Origin: Bacteroidales bacterium
Lineage (GTDB): Bacteria > Bacteroidota > Bacteroidia > Bacteroidales > ML635J-15
Reading direction: 5' to 3'
NCBI GenBank assembly: GCA_031275085.1
Contig: JAISPG010000078.1
Span: forward strand, 124,001 to 188,000
Length of the DNA: 64,000 nt
The notes under the pieces were generated by a model, which saw only the letters and a program-made list of their open reading frames with translations, made no database searches and was not told the origin of the DNA. Shown here in pieces: positions 43,907-53,573 of this stretch; position 1 is the stretch's first letter, and each line of letters opens with the position of its first letter. A program made the translations under genes and the position numbers.

Positions 43907-46900
43907 CTATTTTGCCAGAATTATCCTTTCAGTTACGGAATTTTCACCATCAACAATCCGCAGGAAATAAATCCCGTCCGGCAGATTGCCCAGATCGATG
44001 TCGGCAGAGTTGTTTATATTTTCAAATGTACGGATATGCTCCGACAAAGATGAATACAAATATAGAGTAGCATTATTTACACCTGAGACTGAAAAATTTC
44101 CGCCGGTAGGGTTAGGAAAAATGCTGATATCTGCCAGTGCTGTAGTGGATTTTTGACCTGAAAGAGTAACCGTTACCTGTTTTCCGCAAAAATCTGTTAC
44201 AGTTAGTTCTAAGCTAAAATTTTTTTTACAATTTCCCAATTCAGACATTGGAATAGAAAAAGAATTTTCATATGCTTCGGAAAAACTACAGTCCGATTCC
44301 CAATGGGCAAAATAGGGTAAAGTACCTCCGGTTATTGAAGCAAGGTATCTTTGATCTTTCAGATCTGTAATTATTTCTGCAGAAAATCTTGTTGGCTTCA
44401 TGGAATCATTATTTCTTATGAGCACCTGTTCTTCTTCACAGTGATCAGTAATTGTCACTTTAACGGCACATGGTATAACAGGGAACCTTTCTGTATTTTC
44501 ATATCCTTGAGAGGGATTACAATTACAAGGGCTTATGACCTCCCAATTATAGGAATATGGAGAAACTCCACCTTGGGGAACTGCAACATCAAAACTCATG
44601 ATTGGAGTTCCAATAGCTCCCATATTAGAATCAACTATTAATCGCCCTGTAAGAATATCCGGTTCTTGCACCTGTTTACTGTAAACTTCACTGCAACCTT
44701 TGTTGTCAGCCAATACCAGTTCATATTCCCCGGCATTAAGTCCGGTTAAGTTAGCCGTAGTTTGCGGATCTATACCATTTCCTGTCCAGTAGTATGAGAA
44801 CGGAGCATTATTTCCGGTTACTGCAGTTGTTATTGCTCCGGAACCATCATTTCTACATGTCAGATCTGCTATAGAAAATGTTGCATTTAAATTACTTGCT
44901 GTTATTGTTACAGGATCGGAAACAAGACTACAATGTCCTTCTGTCACTGTCAAATAGTATGTTCCGGGTGTGTATACTTCCACAATACTGGAGGTTGAAC
45001 CGTTCGACCATAAAAGATTATCTGTATAATTTGATGTTAAAATGACTTCCTCACCATTACAAATTACCGGAGTTCCCGGAAGCATAATACTGATATAAGG
45101 TTTTTCTGTTCTTATCCTGATCAAACCCGAATTTTCCGACCAGTTTATTCTTCTGCTTTCATTAATATTCCGGTTAACTGCATATACCGGTACTGAATTA
45201 TTATCTATCTCAATTATATTATTGGTAACATAAGGATCAATACTATAATACATCAATTCGCCGGAATGGTTCACATGTTCCAAGAGCAGGATATGACCAA
45301 GCTCGTGCAGAAAAGCATGGTAAAAACTAGCTTCACCGGCAGGAACAGTACCTGAAAGGCTATAATTCCATGTAACATCTGACGCAGGAGGATCTTTAAT
45401 CAGTATATGAGATCTTAAATCCCTGAAATATACAGTATCCCCGTCAATTATATCCATTGAGAACCTTCGCACAGCTCCCATTACGCCGGTTCCTGAAGTA
45501 CGTGGTCCGATAATATTTTTATTTGCAATATTCATTGAGTTTACAAAAACAAGGTTATCAGAAGCATCTCTTTCCAGAACCAGGCTTAAACCGGTAAGCT
45601 CCGACCATTTGTCCAGTGCTGTTTCTATAGTTTCTATGCGGACAGCATCATCCCTGTAGTTTTCGTGCATGGTAAACACAAAATCATACTCACAGTTTTT
45701 TCTTGCCAGATAGACTCTTTTTATTGTGGCATTTGCATTATATCTGTGATTTGTTATAGAATACGGGATATTTAAATCGACATTGCTGGTACAACTATCT
45801 CCTTCTGTAGTAATTATCCTTATTGGCCCTGTTCCTGCTCCTCCTGACCATTTTTTATAAGGATCATCTTCATACCCCTTATAAACCAAAGAAGGAACTA
45901 TTACTTTTATTACTGTATCCGTCCATTCTATATAATATTGATCATCTAATGCATTTAAAAATGTTTGACCACCGTCATCAGCAGTGGAGAATTTTAATAT
46001 ACCTTTTGTATTCCCAAAATTATATCCTCTGATGACCAAAGTATCTCCAACACCGGCTATCTTTGTAATGCTGCTAAGATCTGTAGTTATTACAGGATTT
46101 GTACCTATAGTATTGATAAGAATTGATGAAGGGTTAATATAATAGGTAGAATCATAGTTTTCATATTCCGAAAAATCCGAATTTATTTCCGTTGAAAAAG
46201 TTGAATGCTGTGAATTATAATCTGTGTATATAAATGTTATACCGGACGGAATATCTATAATATCCGGTAATATCTCAATTTTATAATGCAGCATTACAAC
46301 CGGAACAGTATCAAGCAGTACTCTGTTGTAAGGGGGTATAAGATTTGTACCGAATGTTATATCAAAACAATTTGGACAACGGTCATAAGTAGAATATAAT
46401 CGGTAATTATTGCTATTAAATCCTGCACCGAATTCTATTGAAATTTTATTACTTCCGTATATAAATGTTCCGAAAGCCTCATGATTATAAGCAATTGTTA
46501 TAAGTGCCCCGTCAAAATAGGTATCCTGATTATTTGCATTTACCAGAATATCAAATTCAAAATAATATTTACTTTCGGTCTCATTATAAATTATCTGCTG
46601 GTTATCTGCCCTTAAAGTTAGTATATTATTTACATTATCTGATCGTATCAGATCCTTCTGCAATTTTTTTTTTCGTTCTTCCTTATTTCTTTTTGCAGTT
46701 TCCAGCCTTTTTTCTCTTGCTTTCATTAAAGAGTCTATCTGTTCCTGAGTTTTTATTTCATAAAGCGGTTTTTGTGCTTTACTTTCCGGAATGGTTATTC
46801 CTTTAAATTGTTTCATATATTCATATAATTCTTCCCTGTTATTAAAAACAAGATCATTCAATCCGGTTATTTTGCCAAAACGCCAACTGCTTTTAGCACC

Positions 46901-47455
46901 CCAGCTATAATCTCCAAATTTTAATGATGCCTTCTCTTTTTCCTGTAACAGTTGAAATTTATCGTAATTGCATTTTTTTGTTTCATCAGGATTTCCAGGA
47001 TAATCTGATCTTACAAAAAATAAGATTGAAGAAAAATCCCTGCTTATGGAAAGTCCCATATCTTCAGGAGGTTCAGGAGGTATTTCTCCATAAGAATTTA
47101 TTTCTTCTTCATATCCTGATTCTGTCGGCTTATATATTGTTCCACTTTTTCTTATCATACATATAGTATCATTAACCAGTTCAGGGGCACCTTTAAATAC
47201 TTTTTCCACTAATACTCTGTATTCAGAATATATATCATCCGGGTCATAGTTACCTTTAGCATCATATGAACATATTATTCCAAGCATTTTCCCTTCAATA
47301 ATAAGTTCTGCTTTCTCAAAAAATTCCTCATTGCTTAATAAGCCTTCATTAAGGTTTTTTTCTTTAATCTGATCTAATGTTTTATATTCCTGGGCATTTA
47401 AAAAGGTTATATTCAATATTATAACCAAAGCAAATAAAATATATCTTTTCACCAT
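43907..47455 (-). CDS. Large secreted metzincin-like protein with IPT/TIG-like, SprB-type and T9SS type A C-terminal sorting domains
   Basis: Zinc motif HELGHILLLEH with Met-turn-like ELMYY; C-terminal ISIFPNPTGGNFSV...DLGNLPDGIYFLRIVDGENSVTERIILAK. The ORF call extends to 47479 with a TTG start; ATG at 47455 (MVKRY) is more likely. Confidence 0.85.
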   Translation of the reverse strand: MVKRYILFALVIILNITFLNAQEYKTLDQIKEKNLNEGLLSNEEFFEKAELIIEGKMLGIICSYDAKGNYDPDDIYSEYRVLVEKVFKGAPELVNDTICMIRKSGTIYKPTESGYEEEINSYGEIPPEPPEDMGLSISRDFSSILFFVRSDYPGNPDETKKCNYDKFQLLQEKEKASLKFGDYSWGAKSSWRFGKITGLNDLVFNNREELYEYMKQFKGITIPESKAQKPLYEIKTQEQIDSLMKAREKRLETAKRNKEERKKKLQKDLIRSDNVNNILTLRADNQQIIYNETESKYYFEFDILVNANNQDTYFDGALITIAYNHEAFGTFIYGSNKISIEFGAGFNSNNYRLYSTYDRCPNCFDITFGTNLIPPYNRVLLDTVPVVMLHYKIEILPDIIDIPSGITFIYTDYNSQHSTFSTEINSDFSEYENYDSTYYINPSSILINTIGTNPVITTDLSSITKIAGVGDTLVIRGYNFGNTKGILKFSTADDGGQTFLNALDDQYYIEWTDTVIKVIVPSLVYKGYEDDPYKKWSGGAGTGPIRIITTEGDSCTSNVDLNIPYSITNHRYNANATIKRVYLARKNCEYDFVFTMHENYRDDAVRIETIETALDKWSELTGLSLVLERDASDNLVFVNSMNIANKNIIGPRTSGTGVMGAVRRFSMDIIDGDTVYFRDLRSHILIKDPPASDVTWNYSLSGTVPAGEASFYHAFLHELGHILLLEHVNHSGELMYYSIDPYVTNNIIEIDNNSVPVYAVNRNINESRRINWSENSGLIRIRTEKPYISIMLPGTPVICNGEEVILTSNYTDNLLWSNGSTSSIVEVYTPGTYYLTVTEGHCSLVSDPVTITASNLNATFSIADLTCRNDGSGAITTAVTGNNAPFSYYWTGNGIDPQTTANLTGLNAGEYELVLADNKGCSEVYSKQVQEPDILTGRLIVDSNMGAIGTPIMSFDVAVPQGGVSPYSYNWEVISPCNCNPSQGYENTERFPVIPCAVKVTITDHCEEEQVLIRNNDSMKPTRFSAEIITDLKDQRYLASITGGTLPYFAHWESDCSFSEAYENSFSIPMSELGNCKKNFSLELTVTDFCGKQVTVTLSGQKSTTALADISIFPNPTGGNFSVSGVNNATLYLYSSLSEHIRTFENINNSADIDLGNLPDGIYFLRIVDGENSVTERIILAK

Positions 47456-47535
47456 TTTTTTGATATTAATTTTATACAAAAATAAATATAATTTGTATTT
47501 ATAAAAAATTTTTATTGGTTTTTTATTCTTTTATC

Positions 47536-48336
47536 TTATCTGACAGTGTCTTTTTCTTCTACTATATTTCTTTTTGCAGTTTCCAGTCTTTTTTCTCTTG
47601 CACGCATTAAGGAATCAATCTGCTACTGGGTTTTGGTTTCGTAAAGAGGTTTTTGTGCCTTGCTTTCCGGAATGGTTATTCCTTTAAACCGGACCATATA
47701 TTCATATAATTCTTCCCTGTTATTAAAAATAAGGGCATTTAAGCCAGTTATTTTGCCAAAATATGAATCATTTTTAAACCATAAATTAAAATCCATAAAT
47801 TTTATAGAAGCTTTCTCTTTATCCTGTAATAGTTGAAATCTCGCATAAGGACAAATTTTTGTTTTATCATGATTATCAGGATAATCTGATTTTACAAAAA
47901 ACAAAATTGATAGAGATTGAGTATCAATATAAAGCCCTTTATCGCGCAAAGGGTCTGGGGTATCTAAGCTATAGGAACTTATTGTTTCTTCAATGCCGGA
48001 TTCATTTTTTTTGTAAATCGCCCCTCCTTTTTTTATAAGGCATATTGTATCATTAATTAATTTTGAATCACCTTTAAATACTTTTTGTACCAAAATTCTG
48101 TGACTAGTGTATATATCATTACTATCATAGTTTCCTACAGCATCATAGGAGCCAATACGATCCAAATATTTCCCTTCAATAATAAGTTCTGCTTTCTCAA
48201 AAAATTCCTCATTGCTTAATAAGCCTTCATTAAGGTTTTTTTCTTTAATCTGGTCTAATGTTTTATATTCCTGGGCATTTAAAAAGGTTATATTCAATAT
48301 TATAACCAAAACAAATGAAATATATCTTTTCACCAT
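47536..48336 (-). pseudogene. Truncated paralog of the N-terminal domain of 43907..47455, with in-frame TAG
   Basis: 245-aa ORF ends ETKTQ-stop; the frame continues after TAG as QIDSLMRAREKRLETAKRNIVEEKDTVR, matching EQIDSLMKAREKRLETAKRN in the long gene. ATG start at 48336. Confidence 0.75.
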
Positions 48337-48400
48337 TTTTTTGATATTAATTTTATACAAAAATATAATAAAAATAAAATATTATTTTAAAGTAAAAACA

Positions 48401-48437
48401 AATAAGACTACTGATATATTATATCAGTAGTCTTATT
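48401..48437. terminator. Terminator-like perfect hairpin downstream of the PG0541-like gene
   Basis: 17-bp stem AATAAGACTACTGATAT / ATATCAGTAGTCTTATT, 3-nt loop, T-rich continuation on the minus strand. Confidence 0.8.
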
Positions 48438-48468
48438 AAAAGAATTATTGCTATTTATCGGAACAAAA

Positions 48469-48762
48469 CTATACCGTTCTTTCCACATTCCAGACAAAAG
48501 CCCTTATTCCGACTTCTTTATTTATTTCGTCTATTTTCTTTACTTTTTCCAGAATTATATCAACCATATCATCTTCAACAACTGCTAAAGTTGCTACGTT
48601 GATCTCTGGCCATGTATGGCTTCCATAATGAGGATCTCCGTCAACGCTACCGCGCCCCTGAATATTTTCCCATTGTGAAAAACCTCTTACATTAAGTTTA
48701 TCTAACATATATTCTACTTTTTCTACTATAGCCTGATTAAATACTAAAAATACTGCTTTCAT
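48469..48762 (-). CDS. PG0541-like transporter-associated (PII-like) protein
   Basis: MKAVFLVFNQAIVEKVEYMLDKLNVRGFSQWENIQGRGSVDGDPHYGSHTWPEIN; internal ATG at 48762 preferred because the ORF's upstream extension reads through repeat DNA. Confidence 0.75.
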   Translation of the reverse strand: MKAVFLVFNQAIVEKVEYMLDKLNVRGFSQWENIQGRGSVDGDPHYGSHTWPEINVATLAVVEDDMVDIILEKVKKIDEINKEVGIRAFVWNVERTV

Positions 48763-48786
48763 TTTCTTTAAGTTTATAAAGTTTAT

Positions 48787-48871
48787 AAAGTTTGTAAAGG
48801 TCATAAAGAGTACACTATTTTTTATTAATAAAAACCGGTATACATCCGCTACTTTCAACTTTACAAACTTT
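48787..48871. repeat. Short inverted-repeat element, copy 1 (flanks the S23 gene)
   Basis: AAAGTTTGTAAAG at 48787-48799 and its reverse complement CTTTACAAACTTT at 48859-48871; preceded by AAGTTTATA tandem units. Confidence 0.8.
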
Positions 48872-48882
48872 CTATTATTTTT

Positions 48883-49227
48883 TTATAATGTTTTTATTAA
48901 TCCTGATATAATCTTTGATATTTCTTCTGAAAGTAAAAATAGCTTTTTTCCCTGATCTTTATCAATAAGGCTTAATTCCATTGATAAAATTAGCATTGAA
49001 CGAACTTCTCCACATGAACCTTTTGCTATAAACAGGAATTGTTTAAATTCATTATTGCTTTTTCTTTCAAATCCTTCTGCAATATTGTTCATTACAGAAA
49101 TCGAAGCCCTTCTTATCTGATCCCGAAGGCAAAAATCTTTACTATTTTCAAAAATTCTGAAAATTTCAATTGCTAATTGCTTTGATTTCTGCCAGGCTAT
49201 TATATCTTCAAAACGTTCTATTTTCAT
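48883..49227 (-). CDS. Four-helix-bundle protein, 23S rRNA intervening-sequence (S23) family
   Basis: FEDIIAWQKSKQLAIEIFRIFE, LRDQIRRASISVMNNIAEGFERKSNNEFKQFLFIAKGSCGEVRSML. Confidence 0.93.
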   Translation of the reverse strand: MKIERFEDIIAWQKSKQLAIEIFRIFENSKDFCLRDQIRRASISVMNNIAEGFERKSNNEFKQFLFIAKGSCGEVRSMLILSMELSLIDKDQGKKLFLLSEEISKIISGLIKTL

Positions 49228-49257
49228 TTACTTTAGTTCAAAGTTATAAAGTTCAAT

Positions 49258-49324
49258 AAAGTTTGTAAAGGACTTGAGTAATAAAAAACAGCATGCTTCC
49301 ATCACTTTTTACTTTACAAACTTT
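49258..49324. repeat. Short inverted-repeat element, copy 2 (flanks the S23 gene)
   Basis: AAAGTTTGTAAAG at 49258-49270 and CTTTACAAACTTT at 49312-49324. Confidence 0.8.
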
Positions 49325-49342
49325 ATAAACTTTTAACTAATT

Positions 49343-52300
49343 CTATTCATCCATAAAACTAAATTCTTTCTGATGTGCTAATCTTTTTCTTTTTCTAGAA
49401 CCTGGTCTGTCCATAACCGCATATATTACAGGAACTACAATAAGAGTTAAGAAAGTTGAGAAAATTAACCCTCCGATTACAGATATACCCATAGGCACCC
49501 ATATTTCGGATCCTTCACCGGTACTTAATGCTAATGGCAACATACCTAATCCTGTTGTAAGGGCCGTCATTAAAACTGGTCTTAAACGAGATTTTCCGCT
49601 TAATGCAATTGCATCATATAAAGGATAATTTCTATCTCTCATCAAGTTAATATAATCGACCAGCACAATAGCATTCTTAACAACAATACCAATTAATAAT
49701 ACTGCTCCCAATGCGGCAATGATACTAAGATTTGTACCTGTCAGCCACAATGCTATTGCAACCCCGGAGAAAGAGAACGGAATTGAAATCATTATTATCA
49801 ATGGCATCTTGAATGATTCAAACTGCGAGGCCATAACTATATATACCAACGCCAATGCTAATAACATAAGCAACCCAAGATCCATAAATGATTCCTGCTG
49901 ATCTTCGTATGCTCCTCCTATATCAACTAAAATACCATTAGGAATCTCAATCTCATTTAGTTCTTTCTTTATCTCGTCTGCCATTTGTCCTAATGATACT
50001 CCATAAGGAGTTACAGATACAGTAACAATTCTCTCACGACGCTTACGATCAATATTCGGAGGTAAGAATGTTTCCACAACCTCGCCAAGATCACCTAATC
50101 TTACAACTGTTCCTTGTTGTGTAGTAATAACAATATTCTCAATATCATTTATAGAACTTCTGTATTCTTCTGCTAATCTTACGATAACATCATATTCATC
50201 GCCATCTTCTCTGAATTGAGTAGCAGTAAGTCCGGTTATTCTATTTCTCAAAATAGTAGAAACTGTTGCTGTATTAAGTCCATGGAGCGACATTTTATCC
50301 GGATCTAAAACAAATTCAAGTTCCGGTTTTAACTCATCTCTGGATATCTGAACATCACGGGCACCTTCAATACCTTTAACTCTTTCGGCCAAATCTGCAG
50401 CCAATACATTCGTTACATCAAAATCATATCCGAAAATTTCAATATCAACAGTATTACCACCCATACCTCCGGCACTACCATAGCTTACTGTATAATCACT
50501 TATTTCCGGAATTTTATCTAACTGTTGCCTTAAATCGTCGCCAATTTCCCATATATTACGTTTACGCTCTTTAGGTTTTACCAGTTTCATTGTAATATTA
50601 ATAACATTTGAACCTGAAGATCCGAATAAAGATGATATTCCTCCTTCATCATCGCTCCCTGAAGAAGATGAAACCAAAAGTGTTTCAGGATATCTTTCAG
50701 CAATAATTCCTTCAACCTGTCTCGCTATTTTAGATGTTTCTTCAACTCTTGTTCCTGCTTGCAACTTTATTGTTGCAGAGAGCCTGCTTTGATCCGATTC
50801 CGGAATAAATTCAGTTCCGATATTAGGTATAATCATCATTGATGCTACAAAAATAGCTATAGAAACAAGTAAAGCACTTACTTTATGACGTAATATAAAT
50901 CTTATTGCTCTTTCATAAAGATCATCAAACTTATCCAAAAATCTTCTGATTGTATTATCGTAGCTGAATTTTTTTGTGCTCAGAGGTTTTAATTTCAATA
51001 ATTTTGAACTTAACATTGGAGTCAACGAAATAGCAGCAATAGTTGATGTTACTGTTGTTATTGTAACGATCCATCCTAATTGTTTAAACAATACACCTGT
51101 CATTCCCGAAACCATTGTAAGAGGCACAAACACAGCAACAATTACCAGTGTTGTTACAATTACCGCCAGCCATACTTCATTGGTAGCATAAATTGCAGCC
51201 TCCCGCGGACTTGAACCCCTTTCTATGTGTTTTGTAATATTTTCAAGTACTACAATAGCATCATCCACAACCATACCAATTGCTATGGATAGCGAAGTCA
51301 ATGAAATTATATTTATTGATCCGCCTGTTAAACCAAGATATATAAATGCTGTTATAAGAGATATAGGAATGGTTAATACAATTATAAATGTAGCTCTCCA
51401 TCTTCCTAAAAAGAATAAAACCACCAGAATAACGAAAAGGAAAGCATACATTATTGTTTCCGTTAAGTTATTAATGGAACTGCTTATAAATTCAGACGAG
51501 TCGAATATTAATTCAAATTTAATATCATCAGGTAATGTTGGTTCTATACGCTCAATTTCTTTTATTACACTACTTGCAACACCAACTGTATTGGCTCCTG
51601 ATTGTTTTTGAACAAACATTCTTATACCCGGGTTTCCATCAATTTTTTCATCAATAGACATATCTTTGATGGAATCTTTGACATTAGCAATATCCCTTAT
51701 TCGAATGATCTGTCCGTTATAGTTTCCAAGAATAATATTTTTTATCTGTTCGCTTTCGGTAAATTCACCTTGTACTTTAAGCTGATAATCCATTTGTCCC
51801 ATTTTGACATTACCTGCCGGAACGTTTATATTTTCTGCCTGGATCATCCCTCCTATCATTTCTACAGTAAGTCCTATGGATTCAAGTTTTACAGGATCAA
51901 CTTCAACCTGGATCTGACGGGTAGGAGTACCTGACAATCCTACAGAACCAACTCCTTCAATACGATTAAGATAATTTACTACTTTATCGTCCATTATTTT
52001 TTCAATTCCTTCGTAACTTTCATCTGCAGTTACAGCATACATCAGGATCGGCATCATACTGGAATTGAATTTATATATAACCGGACTTTCTGCACCGTCG
52101 GGCAGGTTATCTTTTATAAATTCCAGTGCATTACGAATATCATTTGCCGCCTCATCAAGGTTTGATTCCCATTCAAATTCAATCATTACCACCGATAAGT
52201 TGTCTCTTGATATAGATGTTATTTCCTTTAATTTATCCAGACTATTTAATGCATCTTCAATAGGTTTCGATATATTAGTTTCAATTTCAGAAGAGTTCGC

Positions 52301-52459
52301 TCCCGCATATATTGTCATAACCGATATTGCAGGCATCTCCATTTCCGGATATAAATCAACCGGAAGCCTTGTAAGCGAATAAAGTCCAAACACAATGATC
52401 GCAACAAAGATCATCATTGTTGTGATCGGTTTTTTTACTGCACTTTTATAAATACTCAT
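49343..52459 (-). CDS. RND-family efflux transporter permease subunit
   Basis: KKPITTMMIFVAIIVFGLYSLTRLPVDLYPEMEMPAISV, SIAIGMVVDDAIVVLENI, GIVVKNAIVLVDYIN. Confidence 0.96.
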   Translation of the reverse strand: MSIYKSAVKKPITTMMIFVAIIVFGLYSLTRLPVDLYPEMEMPAISVMTIYAGANSSEIETNISKPIEDALNSLDKLKEITSISRDNLSVVMIEFEWESNLDEAANDIRNALEFIKDNLPDGAESPVIYKFNSSMMPILMYAVTADESYEGIEKIMDDKVVNYLNRIEGVGSVGLSGTPTRQIQVEVDPVKLESIGLTVEMIGGMIQAENINVPAGNVKMGQMDYQLKVQGEFTESEQIKNIILGNYNGQIIRIRDIANVKDSIKDMSIDEKIDGNPGIRMFVQKQSGANTVGVASSVIKEIERIEPTLPDDIKFELIFDSSEFISSSINNLTETIMYAFLFVILVVLFFLGRWRATFIIVLTIPISLITAFIYLGLTGGSINIISLTSLSIAIGMVVDDAIVVLENITKHIERGSSPREAAIYATNEVWLAVIVTTLVIVAVFVPLTMVSGMTGVLFKQLGWIVTITTVTSTIAAISLTPMLSSKLLKLKPLSTKKFSYDNTIRRFLDKFDDLYERAIRFILRHKVSALLVSIAIFVASMMIIPNIGTEFIPESDQSRLSATIKLQAGTRVEETSKIARQVEGIIAERYPETLLVSSSSGSDDEGGISSLFGSSGSNVINITMKLVKPKERKRNIWEIGDDLRQQLDKIPEISDYTVSYGSAGGMGGNTVDIEIFGYDFDVTNVLAADLAERVKGIEGARDVQISRDELKPELEFVLDPDKMSLHGLNTATVSTILRNRITGLTATQFREDGDEYDVIVRLAEEYRSSINDIENIVITTQQGTVVRLGDLGEVVETFLPPNIDRKRRERIVTVSVTPYGVSLGQMADEIKKELNEIEIPNGILVDIGGAYEDQQESFMDLGLLMLLALALVYIVMASQFESFKMPLIIMISIPFSFSGVAIALWLTGTNLSIIAALGAVLLIGIVVKNAIVLVDYINLMRDRNYPLYDAIALSGKSRLRPVLMTALTTGLGMLPLALSTGEGSEIWVPMGISVIGGLIFSTFLTLIVVPVIYAVMDRPGSRKRKRLAHQKEFSFMDE

Positions 52460-52484
52460 AACTGTCTCTTTTAAAAAATTAAAA

Positions 52485-53549
52485 TTATTCTGTTACTTCT
52501 ACTTTTGAACCGTTGTCCAAATTGGTATGACCTGCAATTATCAACTTGTCATTTCCTTTTATCTGATCAGAAATAATTTCAATTTTGTCATCAAATCTTT
52601 TTCCTAATTTTACAATAACTTTTTTAGCTGATCCATTTTCATATAAGAAAACATAACGGATATTGGTACCTAATTGCTGTAGTACAGCAGTAGATGGTAC
52701 TACTAATGCAGATTCCTGCCCTAATTCGAGATTTACTTTTGCATACATTCCCGGACGTAAAAGTTCAGATGCATTAGGAACCTGGATTTCTACGTTAAAT
52801 GTTTTTGTTGCAGAATTAATAGTGGGATGCACTAAACTGATTTTTCCTTCGAAAATTTGATCAGGATAAATTTCAGTAGTTAAACTTACAGGCATTCCTG
52901 CTTTTACTACAGGGTAATATTTTTCCGAAACGCTAATTATAGCTTTTATCGGACTAGTTTGTTGTAAAACTACTATTGCTGCTTTTCCCGCTTGTGTATT
53001 TGGTGAACCTGAATAAAGTTCCCCGTTTTCAAAATATTTTCCGGTAATTGTACCCGAAAAAGGAGCCGAAAGATTTGTATTGGTTGCTAATAACTCATAA
53101 TTTGCACGTGTAACATCCACCTGAGTTTTCATTTGATCATACTGTTGTTGAGAAACTCCTCCATATTGAATAAGAGTGTCGAATCTTTGCATATCTTTTT
53201 CTAAAGATATGAGTTGCAATTCAGTAGTATTTAATTGTGTAGGATCCATTTGAACCAATAGCTGACCTGCTCTTACCTTATCTCCTATTTCTGCATTTAT
53301 TCTTATTATTCTGCCCGGAGTAGAAGGAGCTAAATATACTTCCTCATTGGCTGTTAAATTTGCCGGATATTCAACATCTCTTGAAACAACCTCCTCTGAT
53401 AATTCCATAATTTTTACCGGCCTGACTCTGTTTGCATCGTTAATACCAGAATCCGTAGATTTATTTTTCGCATCTGAGCTGCCACAAGATGTGAATATCA
53501 TTCCTGCTGATATAATTAATAAAACCGCTAATAAATTTCTTGTTTTCAT
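52485..53549 (-). CDS. RND efflux periplasmic adaptor (membrane fusion) lipoprotein
   Basis: MIFTSCGSSD lipobox; GRIIRINAEIGDKVRAGQLLVQMD, APFSGTITGKYFENGE. Confidence 0.93.
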   Translation of the reverse strand: MKTRNLLAVLLIISAGMIFTSCGSSDAKNKSTDSGINDANRVRPVKIMELSEEVVSRDVEYPANLTANEEVYLAPSTPGRIIRINAEIGDKVRAGQLLVQMDPTQLNTTELQLISLEKDMQRFDTLIQYGGVSQQQYDQMKTQVDVTRANYELLATNTNLSAPFSGTITGKYFENGELYSGSPNTQAGKAAIVVLQQTSPIKAIISVSEKYYPVVKAGMPVSLTTEIYPDQIFEGKISLVHPTINSATKTFNVEIQVPNASELLRPGMYAKVNLELGQESALVVPSTAVLQQLGTNIRYVFLYENGSAKKVIVKLGKRFDDKIEIISDQIKGNDKLIIAGHTNLDNGSKVEVTE

Positions 53550-53573
53550 CTTATTCTAATATTTATTAATTTT

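Noticed and set aside
48763-48858. N-terminal extension of the PG0541-like ORF
   Set aside because: Encodes FTNFINFINL from AAGTTTATA repeats; internal ATG at 48762 starts the conserved sequence.
48883-49227. Diversity-generating retroelement (S23 resembles Avd)
   Set aside because: No reverse transcriptase ORF and no template/variable repeat pair seen in the window.
51225-51934. Plus-strand ORFs of 128 and 110 aa antisense to the RND permease
   Set aside because: Shadow ORFs within a strongly supported conserved gene.
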